Shown: one piece after another, positions 18,970 through 28,068 of the stretch
Layout of the letters: each line of letters opens with the position of its first letter
Position numbering within the stretch: position 1 is the stretch's first letter
Source: an uncultured Pseudomonadota bacterium
Lineage (GTDB): Bacteria; Pseudomonadota; Alphaproteobacteria; UBA3830
Assembly: GCA_902771535.1 (NCBI GenBank)
Contig: CACXWU010000002.1
Coordinates: forward strand, 1-64,000
Direction of reading: 5' to 3'
DNA: 64,000 bases
Position numbers and translations under genes: made by a program
The notes under the pieces: generated by a model
Database searches by the model: none
What the model was told of the DNA's origin: nothing
Seen by the model: the letters and a program-made list of their open reading frames with translations, nothing else

Positions 18970-20154
18970 TTATTCATCCCATGGTTTCAGAGCGATTTCC
19001 TTGCGGCGCTGTTTGGCTTCAGGCGAGGTGTCGAATTTGTAATTGCTTGCTTTTTCCATTAATTTAATATCTATAGTACCACCCTTTGTACCAACAGCTA
19101 CTGGTATGATTCCCTTTAATCGCTCAACAAAAGGATTTTTTGAAGGGGGAATGGAAAATGAAAGTGAAGAACTCATATTTGAAGGGATAGTCATCGTTTT
19201 TAATCGCTCAGCTAAAGGACTTTCTGAAGAGAGATTTGAAGATGTTGACGTCGCTTTATTATTACCACCACCTGTTCCAAATGAAAATGTTGTCGGCTTT
19301 ATACCATTAACTGTTACTTTCTCTGCCAGTTTCACCTGCCCGTCTCCAAAAACAAGCACCTCCTCAGGTACATTTAATATTTCCGCCATACGTTTCAAGG
19401 CAGATTCTTTACTTGGAGGAGGAGTGACTAATTTCACGCCCGTTATCTCTTCGATCTGCTTCATGAAAGGAGTAGCTTCTATTCCAAAAGATACAGGCGT
19501 ATCACTCGGACAATTAAATGCGAATATTGCTTTCTTGTTTTCGTCGAATCCTAACATTTCGCGTTTTCCGTCAATTGCTGAAATTTTTATGATTTCTCCT
19601 TTAAAGTCGAATTTTCTGATCTGGATATAATTTTTGGAAATATCTTCGACAGCATTTTTATCTTTTTCTACGATATACAAACCAGAATGGTCTACATAGA
19701 TCAACCGTTGTTTACTGTCGGTAAAGCTGTTGGCTTCTTCTGCAACATCATAAACTTCAAAATTATTACCGCCCTCTCCAGTGATATTGTGACCATTTAC
19801 ACCGATAATTCGGCATTTGTTTGGATTTTTTTCATCATCGTATATATCGATACAGCATTTTCTGGTTTTTATGTTTTTAACAAAAGTGACTTTGCTCTCG
19901 GTATAATCTATTTTTTGTATATTTCGGAAATGAGCGGGAGTTCCGTCGGGATAGGTAAATATATGAGTCGGGGTGTAGACCGCATCGACGGCCGCTACTG
20001 GTCTTCCTATACCAATGTCGTAGGTCCCAAGATCTTTGGATGCTTTTACATGCTGCAGCACGTATTCATTGTCGGCGACTTTTACAAAATAATCTTCCGC
20101 GAAACAGCTGAAAGACAAGCAAACCATCGTCATTGCTGATATTATTTTTTTCAT
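18970..20154 (-). CDS. exported protein with a Cof/HAD-like segment, function unknown
   Basis: This 394-residue protein has a signal peptide (about 1-19, cleaved near Phe-Ala-Glu). Residues 20-210 look like repeated beta-strands. Residues 248-271 (SKESALKRMAEIL then VPEEVLVFGDG) strongly resemble the late motif of Cof-type HAD phosphatases (KGsAL..La..lgi..eeviafGDg.ND), but the ND pair that would bind metal is replaced by QV. The C-terminal third contains two related ERLK segments (about 316-319 and 344-347) separated by Ser-rich linkers. I would not call it an active phosphatase. It is convergent with tyrS. Confidence 0.6.
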   Translation of the reverse strand: MKKIISAMTMVCLSFSCFAEDYFVKVADNEYVLQHVKASKDLGTYDIGIGRPVAAVDAVYTPTHIFTYPDGTPAHFRNIQKIDYTESKVTFVKNIKTRKCCIDIYDDEKNPNKCRIIGVNGHNITGEGGNNFEVYDVAEEANSFTDSKQRLIYVDHSGLYIVEKDKNAVEDISKNYIQIRKFDFKGEIIKISAIDGKREMLGFDENKKAIFAFNCPSDTPVSFGIEATPFMKQIEEITGVKLVTPPPSKESALKRMAEILNVPEEVLVFGDGQVKLAEKVTVNGIKPTTFSFGTGGGNNKATSTSSNLSSESPLAERLKTMTIPSNMSSSLSFSIPPSKNPFVERLKGIIPVAVGTKGGTIDIKLMEKASNYKFDTSPEAKQRRKEIALKPWDE

Positions 20155-20257
20155 ACTTCATCCTCACATTTCTATATTTTAATTATTGCGCAGAAAAGTT
20201 AATAATTTCTTAATTATCGAAAAAATTTTAATTAATTTTTTGAATTTGTGCGCGAAC

Positions 20258-20854
20258 TTATTGGCGAATTATTTGGAAAATCTCTGCCTGCAGCGGCTTT
20301 ATCCCCTCGCCTTTCTTGGAGCTGGTGGAAATAATTTGAGGAAAAGCCGACGGATGAAATTGAAGAATTTGGGAAACAGAACTTTCCACCTCCGCCGATT
20401 TTTTATCCGATTTGGTCAGAATTATTTGATACACCAATCCGAGGGAATCAAATATTTCCATAATCTCGGCGTCATTCTGCTTTATGCCCAACTTGGAATC
20501 GATCAACAGGAAAATTCTGCGCAGATTTTTGCGGGAACGGAGATAACCGAGAATGAGTTCGTCCCACTGCATGCGTGTCTGCTTGGAAACCGCGGCGTAT
20601 CCGTAACCGGGGAGATCGACCAGCGAAATTTTATTTCCCAGCGAAAAAAAATTGATCTGCTGGGTACGCCCGGGAGTTTTGGAAACCCGAGCGGTATTTT
20701 TCCCCGTCAGAGAATTTATCAGAGAAGACTTCCCGACATTTGATCTTCCGACGAAAGCTACCTCGGGAAGTTTCAGAAAAGGAATTTGAGAAAAGGTTGC
20801 AGCTCCCGCCAAAAATTTGCACTCGGAGCTGAACAGCGAATTTATGGAACTCAA
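20258..20854 (-). CDS. engB: ribosome-biogenesis GTPase EngB/YsxC
   Basis: This 198-residue TRAFAC GTPase has a G1 P-loop GRSNVGKSS (36-44), the G3 motif DLPGYG, G4 TKSD and a C-terminal SSKKGEG G5 region. EngB helps assemble the large ribosomal subunit. The start is a TTG that overlaps the yidC stop as TTGA, so translation is coupled. The yidC-engB order is conserved in alphaproteobacteria. Confidence 0.95.
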   Translation of the reverse strand: MSSINSLFSSECKFLAGAATFSQIPFLKLPEVAFVGRSNVGKSSLINSLTGKNTARVSKTPGRTQQINFFSLGNKISLVDLPGYGYAAVSKQTRMQWDELILGYLRSRKNLRRIFLLIDSKLGIKQNDAEIMEIFDSLGLVYQIILTKSDKKSAEVESSVSQILQFHPSAFPQIISTSSKKGEGIKPLQAEIFQIIRQ

Positions 20855-22569
20855 CTTTTCGCCCCGGCTTTCGACTCAGATTTCGCCAAAGCGTTTTTCT
20901 CATCAACCTTTCTGATCACGTACTGCTGAGCAATCGCGAACAAATTGCTGAAAGTCCAGTAAATAATCAATCCAGACGGCAGACGCGAGAACATCAGCGT
21001 AAACATTATCGGCATTATCATCATCATTTTCGCCTGAGAAGGATCTGCAGGAGCCGGCCCCATCTTCTGCTGCACCCACATGGACAATCCCATCAGCAAC
21101 GGCCAAATTCCTATCTGCAGGAAGCCCGGTAAAGTAACGGGAATCAGTCCGCCCAGATTTAAAATCGACCACGGATCAGCTACTGACAAGTCGTGAATCC
21201 ACCAAATGAAAGGAGCTTGCCTCATTTCGATCGAAATATACAAAACTTTGTACAGCGCGAACAAAATCGGCCACTGCAGGAACATCGGCAGACACCCACC
21301 CATCGGATTTATCTTTTCCTTTCGGTACAGTTCGGAAACCGCTTGCCCCAACTTCATCTGGTCGCCTGCGTATTTTGCCTGCAACGCCTTAACCTTCGGC
21401 TGAATCGTCTTCATTCTATTCATGGAGCGATAAGCTTTGTTGGCAAGCGGGAACAAAAGCAGCTTTAGCAGCAAAGTTATCAAAAGAATTCCGAATCCCA
21501 TGTTTCCGATCAAATCCTTGACATAGGACATCGCGTACAGCAGTGGCTTCGTGAGAATGTAGAGATATCCGAAATCAATAACTAAATCCAAATGCGGCAC
21601 ATTTAATTTTTCCTCGTACATATCAAGGGTATTTATTTCTTTCGCTCCTATAAACAGATGATAATCTTTCGAAAACTTCGAAGATGGATTCACTACCGAC
21701 CAATCCTCGCTACTTTCGACCGCATAGTTGCCGTTACCCAACGACTTGTAGTTTACGGAATACGAAGAATTATGCTCCGGAATAAAAGAAACTAACCAAT
21801 ACTTGTCGGTAATTCCGAACCAGCCGCCTTTGGATTTGTACGATATCTCTTTCTTTTTATCGATGTCGTCATATCCGACTTCACGTAATTTTCCGTCGAA
21901 ATATCCGATAGGACCGTGGTAAAACCCTATAGATTCGGACTTGTCCTTACCCACTTCACGATAAATCAAAGTGGTATTTTTTAACCGAACAGCTTCAGCG
22001 CCATTGTTTTTTACTTCATCAGTAATCGTAAATACGAAATTTTCATCAACTGAGATTTTTTTCGTGAATATCAATCCTGAACCGTTATCCCAGGTCAGAG
22101 TAATCGGCGACTCGGGAGTTAATTTTGTACCATCAGTCTCCCAACATGAATTTTCATTCGGTAAAACTATCGAATTATCATCAGATTTCCACCCCGAAAC
22201 CGCAAAATAATTTTCTTTTCCGAAAATTGAAACTTTATCCTGATTATCATACTCTTGAGTGTAATCATTCAAATTAACATCACTGAATTTTAACCCTTTA
22301 GTTGAAATGGTTCCGGAAATTCTCGGCGCGCGGATTTCAATCGTTTTTACTTCTGCCTGCGGAACGGTGTTCTCTCTCCTGGACGCCAATCTTGTGTCAG
22401 AACTTTGAGCCTCGGAAGAAATTGTTGATATTTCCTGACTCTGATTATTCAGATCACTAACTTGTACCGGTGTCGAAGACTTAAAAACATAAGGATACCC
22501 AAGCATAACAATTAGCGAAATCGCGAAAAACAGCATAACATTGCGTTTTTGTTCCTGATCTTCCTGCAT
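20851..22569 (-). CDS. yidC: membrane protein insertase YidC
   Basis: Domain order is the Gram-negative one: an N-terminal membrane anchor (about residues 11-28), a periplasmic beta-supersandwich domain (about 70-310) and a C-terminal five-helix 60KD_IMP domain (about 345-550) with KPLLYAMSYVKDL, the cytoplasmic coiled hairpin rich in Lys/Met, and a basic tail. It inserts proteins into the inner membrane alone or with Sec. ATG 22569 is chosen over the upstream TTG (22581) because GGGAG lies 5 nt before it. The predicted length is 572 residues. Confidence 0.96.
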   Translation of the reverse strand: MQEDQEQKRNVMLFFAISLIVMLGYPYVFKSSTPVQVSDLNNQSQEISTISSEAQSSDTRLASRRENTVPQAEVKTIEIRAPRISGTISTKGLKFSDVNLNDYTQEYDNQDKVSIFGKENYFAVSGWKSDDNSIVLPNENSCWETDGTKLTPESPITLTWDNGSGLIFTKKISVDENFVFTITDEVKNNGAEAVRLKNTTLIYREVGKDKSESIGFYHGPIGYFDGKLREVGYDDIDKKKEISYKSKGGWFGITDKYWLVSFIPEHNSSYSVNYKSLGNGNYAVESSEDWSVVNPSSKFSKDYHLFIGAKEINTLDMYEEKLNVPHLDLVIDFGYLYILTKPLLYAMSYVKDLIGNMGFGILLITLLLKLLLFPLANKAYRSMNRMKTIQPKVKALQAKYAGDQMKLGQAVSELYRKEKINPMGGCLPMFLQWPILFALYKVLYISIEMRQAPFIWWIHDLSVADPWSILNLGGLIPVTLPGFLQIGIWPLLMGLSMWVQQKMGPAPADPSQAKMMMIMPIMFTLMFSRLPSGLIIYWTFSNLFAIAQQYVIRKVDEKNALAKSESKAGAKS

Positions 22570-22654
22570 ATGAACTCCCAACTAAAGAAACTTTTTGAGT
22601 ATACAGTAAATTTCATTATCTTGAAAGCTGAAGTTTTCAAGGTTCTGCAAATAC

Positions 22655-22681
22655 AAAAAGCGCCGAGTAAACCTCGACGCT
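22655..22681 (-). terminator. intrinsic terminator of the phasin gene
   Basis: Minus-strand stem GCGTCGAG/CTCGGCGC with a GTTTA loop and a T5 run, 24 bp after the phasin stop. Confidence 0.85.
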
Positions 22682-22704
22682 CCAAATAAGATCTTATTCA
22701 ACAA

Positions 22705-23124
22705 TTATTTCTTGTTTACTATATTCTTAGCTTCTTCAACACAATCTTTCACTCTCTTGGTGATAGCAGCTGACAATTCTTTATTTGTTGAAACTATCAT
22801 TTCGGAAATCTGCTTACTGTTTCCGATTGCTTTTTCAACAGTATCGCGAGTAACTTCATTGAACTTCGTCATCACGTCCGAAGGCTTACTGGTCTTCTCC
22901 CAAATGGATCCCATGTCGGTCATCATTTGCTTAATGAACGCGGACTGCAACTTAGTGATACCGTTACATACCTCGATCGACATCTTGTTAATCAAGCCCA
23001 AAACCTCCAAATTCTTTTTGTAAGATTCCATTATTGCGTTCATATCAATATTTGGCATCTTAAAATTCGGAAACGTTGTCGTCCCTGCTTTCTCACTTGA
23101 TCCACTGTTATTTGGTGTACCCAT
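22705..23124 (-). CDS. phasin-family protein
   Basis: This 139-residue helical protein starts with a Pro/Asn-rich segment containing FPNFKMPNIDMNA and continues as one long amphipathic helical region to a Lys-rich end. That layout is typical of alphaproteobacterial phasins, which coat polyhydroxyalkanoate granules in the cytoplasm. With 3-hydroxybutyryl-CoA dehydrogenase in the window it suggests storage polymer, though no PHA synthase is present here. The ribosome-binding site is AAGGAGAAA. It is monocistronic, with a strong terminator. Confidence 0.82.
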   Translation of the reverse strand: MGTPNNSGSSEKAGTTTFPNFKMPNIDMNAIMESYKKNLEVLGLINKMSIEVCNGITKLQSAFIKQMMTDMGSIWEKTSKPSDVMTKFNEVTRDTVEKAIGNSKQISEMIVSTNKELSAAITKRVKDCVEEAKNIVNKK

Positions 23125-23274
23125 AACTTTCTCCTTAATGCATTATAATCGTATATCATTGTACACCCCTAACAGGAAAAAATCAAATAAATATACAATT
23201 TTTTAATTATTTTATGAAATTTTTATTCAAACCCGCACTACAGAAACTATATCACCGAGACCATTTCGCAGAAG

Positions 23275-24429
23275 TTACACTGCTAGAACTATACCACTCT
23301 CGGATTTCCAGTGTAAATAAACCTGATCATCCCACTGTATAGGTCTTTCGGCAGCTCGAACCAAATTTGCAACTGTTGCCAAAACAATAGCCCCCGATGT
23401 CAATTTCACATAATATATCGAAACATCTCCCAAATAGGCTATATCTTGGACAATTCCGCTCGTCCAATTGTATTCCCCCTTCGGCTCATCTAAAGATAAC
23501 ATGACTTTTTCGGGACGAATAGCTACACAGATTTGAGCACCTACCGGCACTGAAGCAGAATGATTCACATAGAGATTCTTTTCCAACATTGTGGATTTTA
23601 CAATTACGTGATCGGATTTTTCTTCGATTATTAATCCTTCGAACAAATTCACCGACCCAATAAAATTCGCCACGTATCGTGAATTCGGATATTCGTAAAC
23701 CTCCGTCGGTTCCCCCACTTGAAATATACGCCCTTCATTCATAACACCGATACGAGTAGACATAGTCATCGCCTCTTCCTGGTCGTGCGAAACCATTACG
23801 AACGTAACTCCGACTTTTTCTTGAATATTCACCAACTCCAGCTGGGTTCTTTCTCTCAATTTTTTATCCAACGCAGCCAAAGGCTCATCTAATAAGACCA
23901 ATTTCGGCTGTTTTACAAGACTTCTCGCCAAAGCAACTCGCTGCCTTTCACCACCCGAAAGCTGATGCGGCCGTCGTTTCTCGTATCCGCTCATCTGAAC
24001 CAGCTTTAAATATGAATTGACCCTATCTTGGATTTCACTTTTATTCATTCCCTCCTGAATCAATCCGAAGGCAATATTTTGCTCCACCGACATATGCGGA
24101 AACAAAGCATAAGATTGAAAAACCATGCTTACAGGACGCTTATAGGCCGGGGTGTCAGTCATGTCCACTCCGTCGATGAAAATTTTTCCCGAAGTCGGTG
24201 ACTCGAAACCCGCCAACATTCTCAACAAAGTTGTTTTTCCGCATCCGGAATGACCAAGTAAAGAAAAAAGCTCGCCCTTATATATGGAAAGTGATACATC
24301 ATTGACCGCAACCTTTTCCCCGAAAGTTTTCGTAAGATTTTTGATACTAACATACGGCTTAATCTTCGGATCTTGCCAAGGTTCTGGATTATTCAATCTG
24401 CTTTTCTGGTTTGGTTGCACCGTCGTCAT
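23275..24429 (-). CDS. polyamine-type ABC transporter ATP-binding protein (PotG/PotA-like)
   Basis: This 384-residue ABC ATPase has Walker A GHSGCGKTT, the Q-loop FQSYALFPHMSVEQN typical of the spermidine/putrescine group, signature LSGGERQR, Walker B LVLLDEPL and the H-loop SHD. A C-terminal TOBE-type domain (about 300-384) completes it. The N-terminal extension before YVSIKNLTK matches PotG rather than short ATPases. It would energise polyamine uptake, but the permease and binding-protein genes are not adjacent; it lies alone on the minus strand. Confidence 0.9.
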   Translation of the reverse strand: MTTVQPNQKSRLNNPEPWQDPKIKPYVSIKNLTKTFGEKVAVNDVSLSIYKGELFSLLGHSGCGKTTLLRMLAGFESPTSGKIFIDGVDMTDTPAYKRPVSMVFQSYALFPHMSVEQNIAFGLIQEGMNKSEIQDRVNSYLKLVQMSGYEKRRPHQLSGGERQRVALARSLVKQPKLVLLDEPLAALDKKLRERTQLELVNIQEKVGVTFVMVSHDQEEAMTMSTRIGVMNEGRIFQVGEPTEVYEYPNSRYVANFIGSVNLFEGLIIEEKSDHVIVKSTMLEKNLYVNHSASVPVGAQICVAIRPEKVMLSLDEPKGEYNWTSGIVQDIAYLGDVSIYYVKLTSGAIVLATVANLVRAAERPIQWDDQVYLHWKSESGIVLAV

Positions 24430-24568
24430 CTTCCTTTCATCAACTCAGATATTTTTCATGACGCCCCTCATTATATAAAAAAGTGTACACAAACGCTAAA
24501 AAAAATTCAGGAATTAATCTTTTTTAAAATTTTTGATGATAATTTGATAGTAGATAGTGGGAGTTTTT

Positions 24569-24916
24569 ATGAAAAAGTTATTGGGAATATTCCTGATTGT
24601 GACGGCTTGTTGCAGCAATGAGGAACTAAATACATTGAGAGATGCACGGAATCACGCGGAAAAAATAAGAAGTCATTTTATGGGGCATGTGTCTGAAGAT
24701 GTCTCGACCCTGATTTCGGAAACTCGGGGCATATCATATCGATTAAAATCATTAAAATTCCACGGACTCGCGAACAAGTTTGATTCTTATGCCGATGTCC
24801 TTATATATGGGAATGACACAATACAGGAATCCGTAAAAGATATGCAAGATTTGGTGCGTGTAGGAGTTTGCTCTTGCGATTATAAACCGTGCATAGAAAG
24901 TCCTTTCGATAAATAG
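24569..24916 (+). CDS. small lipoprotein, function unknown
   Basis: This 115-residue protein has a lipobox IVTAC and a short hydrophobic signal, so it should be a membrane-anchored lipoprotein. The mature part is mostly helical (a heptad-like run from ELNTLRDARNHAEK onward) and ends with a Cys-containing tail (CSCDYKPC) that could form disulphides. ATG 24569 is chosen over GTG 24557 since GGGAG lies just before it. It is convergent with comF, with stop codons 10 bp apart. No family is recognised. Confidence 0.65.
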   Translation: MKKLLGIFLIVTACCSNEELNTLRDARNHAEKIRSHFMGHVSEDVSTLISETRGISYRLKSLKFHGLANKFDSYADVLIYGNDTIQESVKDMQDLVRVGVCSCDYKPCIESPFDK

Positions 24917-24926
24917 TTTATGAATT

Positions 24927-25634
24927 TCATATTGTATTTTTTAGAATTACCCTGGCTACAGTAGCTACATATACCTTGGAAGCCCCTGCTTTTTTCAATA
25001 ACTCAGCACAGGCATTGGCGGTTGCACCAGTCGTGATAACATCATCCACTAACAAAACGACTTTATCTTTAACTGAAATTTTTTCATTTACAGAGAAGCT
25101 TTTTCTTAAATTTATTCTCCGTCTTTCTTTGTTGAGAGATTTTTGCATAGCCGTTTCTTTCGACTTTTTCAGAATTTCAGGAACATAATTCAAGCCCGAC
25201 AATTTCTGCAATTCGATACACAGCAACTCTGTTTGATTATATTTCCTTTTAAATCTGCGTTTCAGACTGATCGGAACGGGCACAAGAAAATCAACTTCGC
25301 CAAAAAAATCCTGAACTATTCTATTGAGCCATTGAGCAAAAATCGGTGCATACAAAGTAGCCTCACCATCTTTGAATTTGAGAATCAAATGCCGAGCCAG
25401 TCCCTCATACACCATGGCAGATACCGCTCTGTCAAAGAAGTTCTCATCCCTAATGCAATATCTGCAACTTTCATCCTCCATAGGCTGGCCGCAAATTTTG
25501 CACTTTGGTTCGGATATCCATTTGATTTCCTTCCAACAATTATCACAAACCCCTACTCTTTCGACATATTCCTTACAATATATACATCTCGGAGGTAGCA
25601 ACGCATCTTTTATTTTTTTCAAAAAATCAGACAT
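24927..25634 (-). CDS. ComF-family phosphoribosyltransferase-like protein
   Basis: The N-terminal zinc-finger-like region carries CxxC pairs (CIYC, CDNC, CKIC, CRYC). The type I PRTase fold ends in the PRPP loop VVLLVDDVITTGAT. VPVPISLKRRFKRKYNQ is the hallmark ComF segment. In competent bacteria ComF assists DNA uptake; in others the role is uncertain. ATG 25634 is preferred to TTG 25655. It is a single gene, convergent with the small lipoprotein gene. Confidence 0.9.
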   Translation of the reverse strand: MSDFLKKIKDALLPPRCIYCKEYVERVGVCDNCWKEIKWISEPKCKICGQPMEDESCRYCIRDENFFDRAVSAMVYEGLARHLILKFKDGEATLYAPIFAQWLNRIVQDFFGEVDFLVPVPISLKRRFKRKYNQTELLCIELQKLSGLNYVPEILKKSKETAMQKSLNKERRRINLRKSFSVNEKISVKDKVVLLVDDVITTGATANACAELLKKAGASKVYVATVARVILKNTI

Positions 25635-25739
25635 TATCACAAAATTCCAAATCAAAAGATTTTACAACAAAACAGGTTAAAACATTCTGAAAATTTATCT
25701 CATAATTCATGATTTAGATACTTTTCTCATTTTTATAAA

Positions 25740-25768
25740 TTGGATTTTATTCTGTATTATGAGATAAT
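25740..25768 (+). promoter_or_regulatory. candidate hppA promoter
   Basis: TTGGAT, 17-nt spacer, GATAAT, ending 35 bp before the preferred hppA start. Confidence 0.55.
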
Positions 25769-25803
25769 GTATGCATTTAGTTATATGTATTTGGAGAGTA
25801 TTT

Positions 25804-27900
25804 ATGGAATGTTGTACTTTTGAATGTATCGTTGTGATATCGGGCGTACTCGCTCTGATATACGGGGCGATCAATACCATGAATATGCTCAAACTCAGCG
25901 CTGGAAATGCAAAAATGCAAGAGATTGCAGGAGCAATACAGAGTGGAGCTTCAGCATATTTAAACAGGCAGTACACAACTATCTCGATAGTTGGTGTAAT
26001 TATCGCCGCACTTGTCGCTTCCTTCATGGGAATTTATCCTGCTGTGGGTTTTGTGCTGGGCGCAGTTTTGTCGGGAATCGCCGGTTATATCGGCATGAAC
26101 ATTTCCGTCAGAGCAAATGTTCGTACTACTGAGGCCGCCAAAAAGGGTATTAACTATGCATTGTCAGTCGCTTATAAATCAGGATCTGTTACCGGATTTT
26201 TAGTTGTAGGATTAGGATTGCTGGGAATTTCCTTCTACTTCTTCTATTTGAAAGCGTTTTTGTCCGATGAAAGACTTATTTCCGAGTCGCTGATCGCAAT
26301 GGGATTCGGAGCTTCTTTGATTTCAATTTTCGCACGTCTCGGCGGAGGAATCTTTACAAAAGGAGCTGACGTCGGAGCAGATTTGGTCGGAAAAGTTGAA
26401 GCGGGAATTCCTGAAGATGACCCGAGAAATCCTGCCGTTATCGCGGACAACGTGGGAGATAACGTCGGAGACTGCGCCGGTATGGCAGCCGACTTATTTG
26501 AAACCTACGTCGTAACCATCGCGGCAACAATGGTCTTAGCGGGAATTTTCTTTACAGATTCTATGAAGAATTTATTCATGCTGTATCCTTTAGCGATTTC
26601 CGGAGTTTGCATTCTGGGGTCCATCCTGGGAACCTTTTTCGTAAAATTAGGTAAGAGCGGAAAAGTCATGCATGCTTTGTACAAGGGATTGTTTGCCACT
26701 ATTGTTTTTTCTGTCGTTTTCATTTACATGGTTACGAAGAAAATGCTTGGAGACTTGAGTTCTGTTTACAATATTGGAAATTTAGCCTTTACCGGATCTA
26801 ACATTTTTGTTTGTGCATTGGTTGGATTGATTATTACTTTGCTCTTGGTGTTTATCACAGAGTACTATACATCTTACTCCTACAGGCCCGTTAAGAGTAT
26901 TGCGCAAGCTTCTACGACCGGACACGGAACAAACATTATTCAGGGTTTGGCCATCTCGATGGAAGCAACGGCTGTTCCTGCCTTGATAATTTGTGCCGGA
27001 ATTTTGGTTTCATATATGAGTGCAGGACTTTACGGAATTGCAATCTCTGCAACTTCCATGCTTGCTTTGGCAGGAATTATCGTTACTTTAGACGCATATG
27101 GTCCAGTGACGGATAATGCCGGTGGCATCGCCGAAATGTCGGGGCTTCCGGAAAGCATTCGTGAAGTTACCGACAAGTTAGACGCTGTCGGAAACACGAC
27201 AAAGGCCGTCACAAAGGGATATGCTATCGGATCCGCAGGTTTGGCGTCTTTGGTTTTGTTCTCTGCTTACACTCAGGACATCGAATTCTACTTCAAAAAT
27301 TTGAACGTACACTTCGATTTGGGCAACCCTTACGTAGTCATCGGATTAATCTGCGGTGGTTTGTTACCTTATCTTTTCGGAGCATGCGGAATGATGGCCG
27401 TCGGAAGAGCCGGTGGAGCGATCGTTCTGGAGGTACGCCGCCAGTTCAAAACTATCAAAGGAATCATGACCGGAAAAGCCAAGCCTGACTACAAAACGGC
27501 GGTCGACATTCTGACTCAAGAAGCAATCAAAGAAATGATTCTTCCGTCTCTTTTGCCGGTATTGGCCCCAGTAGTTCTATACTTTGCAATTGGAACCGTC
27601 GCCGGACACGAAGCTGGGTTAATCAGTGTCGGAGCTATGCTTTTGGGAACCATTTTAACGGGTCTGTTCTTGGCTATTTCCATGACTTCCGGAGGTGGAG
27701 CTTGGGATAACGCGAAGAAATATATCGAAGACGGAAATTTCGGAGGAAAAGGATCAGATGCTCACAAAGCGGCTGTCACAGGAGACACCGTCGGAGATCC
27801 TTACAAGGACACCGCAGGTCCAGCTATTAACCCTATGATCAAAATTACGAATATCGTGGCGATTTTGCTTTTGGCTTCGCTCGCCAAATTCATGGCTTAA
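25804..27900 (+). CDS. hppA: membrane-bound proton-translocating pyrophosphatase, K+-independent type
   Basis: This 698-residue integral membrane protein has about 16 helices. The diagnostic PPi-binding motif DVGADLVGK is followed by the acidic [20 protein letters not shown]. The late motifs [15 protein letters not shown] and [18 protein letters not shown] are intact. The switch position reads [12 protein letters not shown]; in the literature Lys here (instead of Ala) marks K+-independent H+-pumping enzymes. It couples pyrophosphate hydrolysis to proton export. ATG 25804 is preferred over 25771 because a GGAGAG site lies before it. The gene is monocistronic, with its own promoter and terminator. 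Confidence 0.97.
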   Translation: MECCTFECIVVISGVLALIYGAINTMNMLKLSAGNAKMQEIAGAIQSGASAYLNRQYTTISIVGVIIAALVASFMGIYPAVGFVLGAVLSGIAGYIGMNISVRANVRTTEAAKKGINYALSVAYKSGSVTGFLVVGLGLLGISFYFFYLKAFLSDERLISESLIAMGFGASLISIFARLGGGIFTKGADVGADLVGKVEAGIPEDDPRNPAVIADNVGDNVGDCAGMAADLFETYVVTIAATMVLAGIFFTDSMKNLFMLYPLAISGVCILGSILGTFFVKLGKSGKVMHALYKGLFATIVFSVVFIYMVTKKMLGDLSSVYNIGNLAFTGSNIFVCALVGLIITLLLVFITEYYTSYSYRPVKSIAQASTTGHGTNIIQGLAISMEATAVPALIICAGILVSYMSAGLYGIAISATSMLALAGIIVTLDAYGPVTDNAGGIAEMSGLPESIREVTDKLDAVGNTTKAVTKGYAIGSAGLASLVLFSAYTQDIEFYFKNLNVHFDLGNPYVVIGLICGGLLPYLFGACGMMAVGRAGGAIVLEVRRQFKTIKGIMTGKAKPDYKTAVDILTQEAIKEMILPSLLPVLAPVVLYFAIGTVAGHEAGLISVGAMLLGTILTGLFLAISMTSGGGAWDNAKKYIEDGNFGGKGSDAHKAAVTGDTVGDPYKDTAGPAINPMIKITNIVAILLLASLAKFMA

Positions 27901-27924
27901 TTGCTGTTTTGAATTTTGATTATG

Positions 27925-27949
27925 AAAGCCGCCTTCGGGCGGTTTTTTT
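27925..27949 (+). terminator. intrinsic terminator of hppA
   Basis: AAAGCCGCC, TTCG tetraloop, GGCGGTTT and a continuing T run, 24 bp after the stop codon. Confidence 0.92.
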
Positions 27950-28003
27950 CTATTTTTGTTATCTAATCAAGGGAAAATCAAATCTTGGCCCAAAAGAGAA
28001 TTG

Positions 28004-28033
28004 TTGTAATTTCCTGTAATCAATTAGTATAAT
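28004..28033 (+). promoter_or_regulatory. promoter of the M16 peptidase operon
   Basis: TTGTAA, 18-nt spacer, TATAAT. The predicted transcription start (about 28040) falls at the upstream GTG of the first gene, so that GTG is unlikely to be used and the TTG at 28069 is favoured. Confidence 0.65.
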
Positions 28034-28068
28034 GCGATGTGTTTGATCAAAAATTTTTGAGGAAAATT

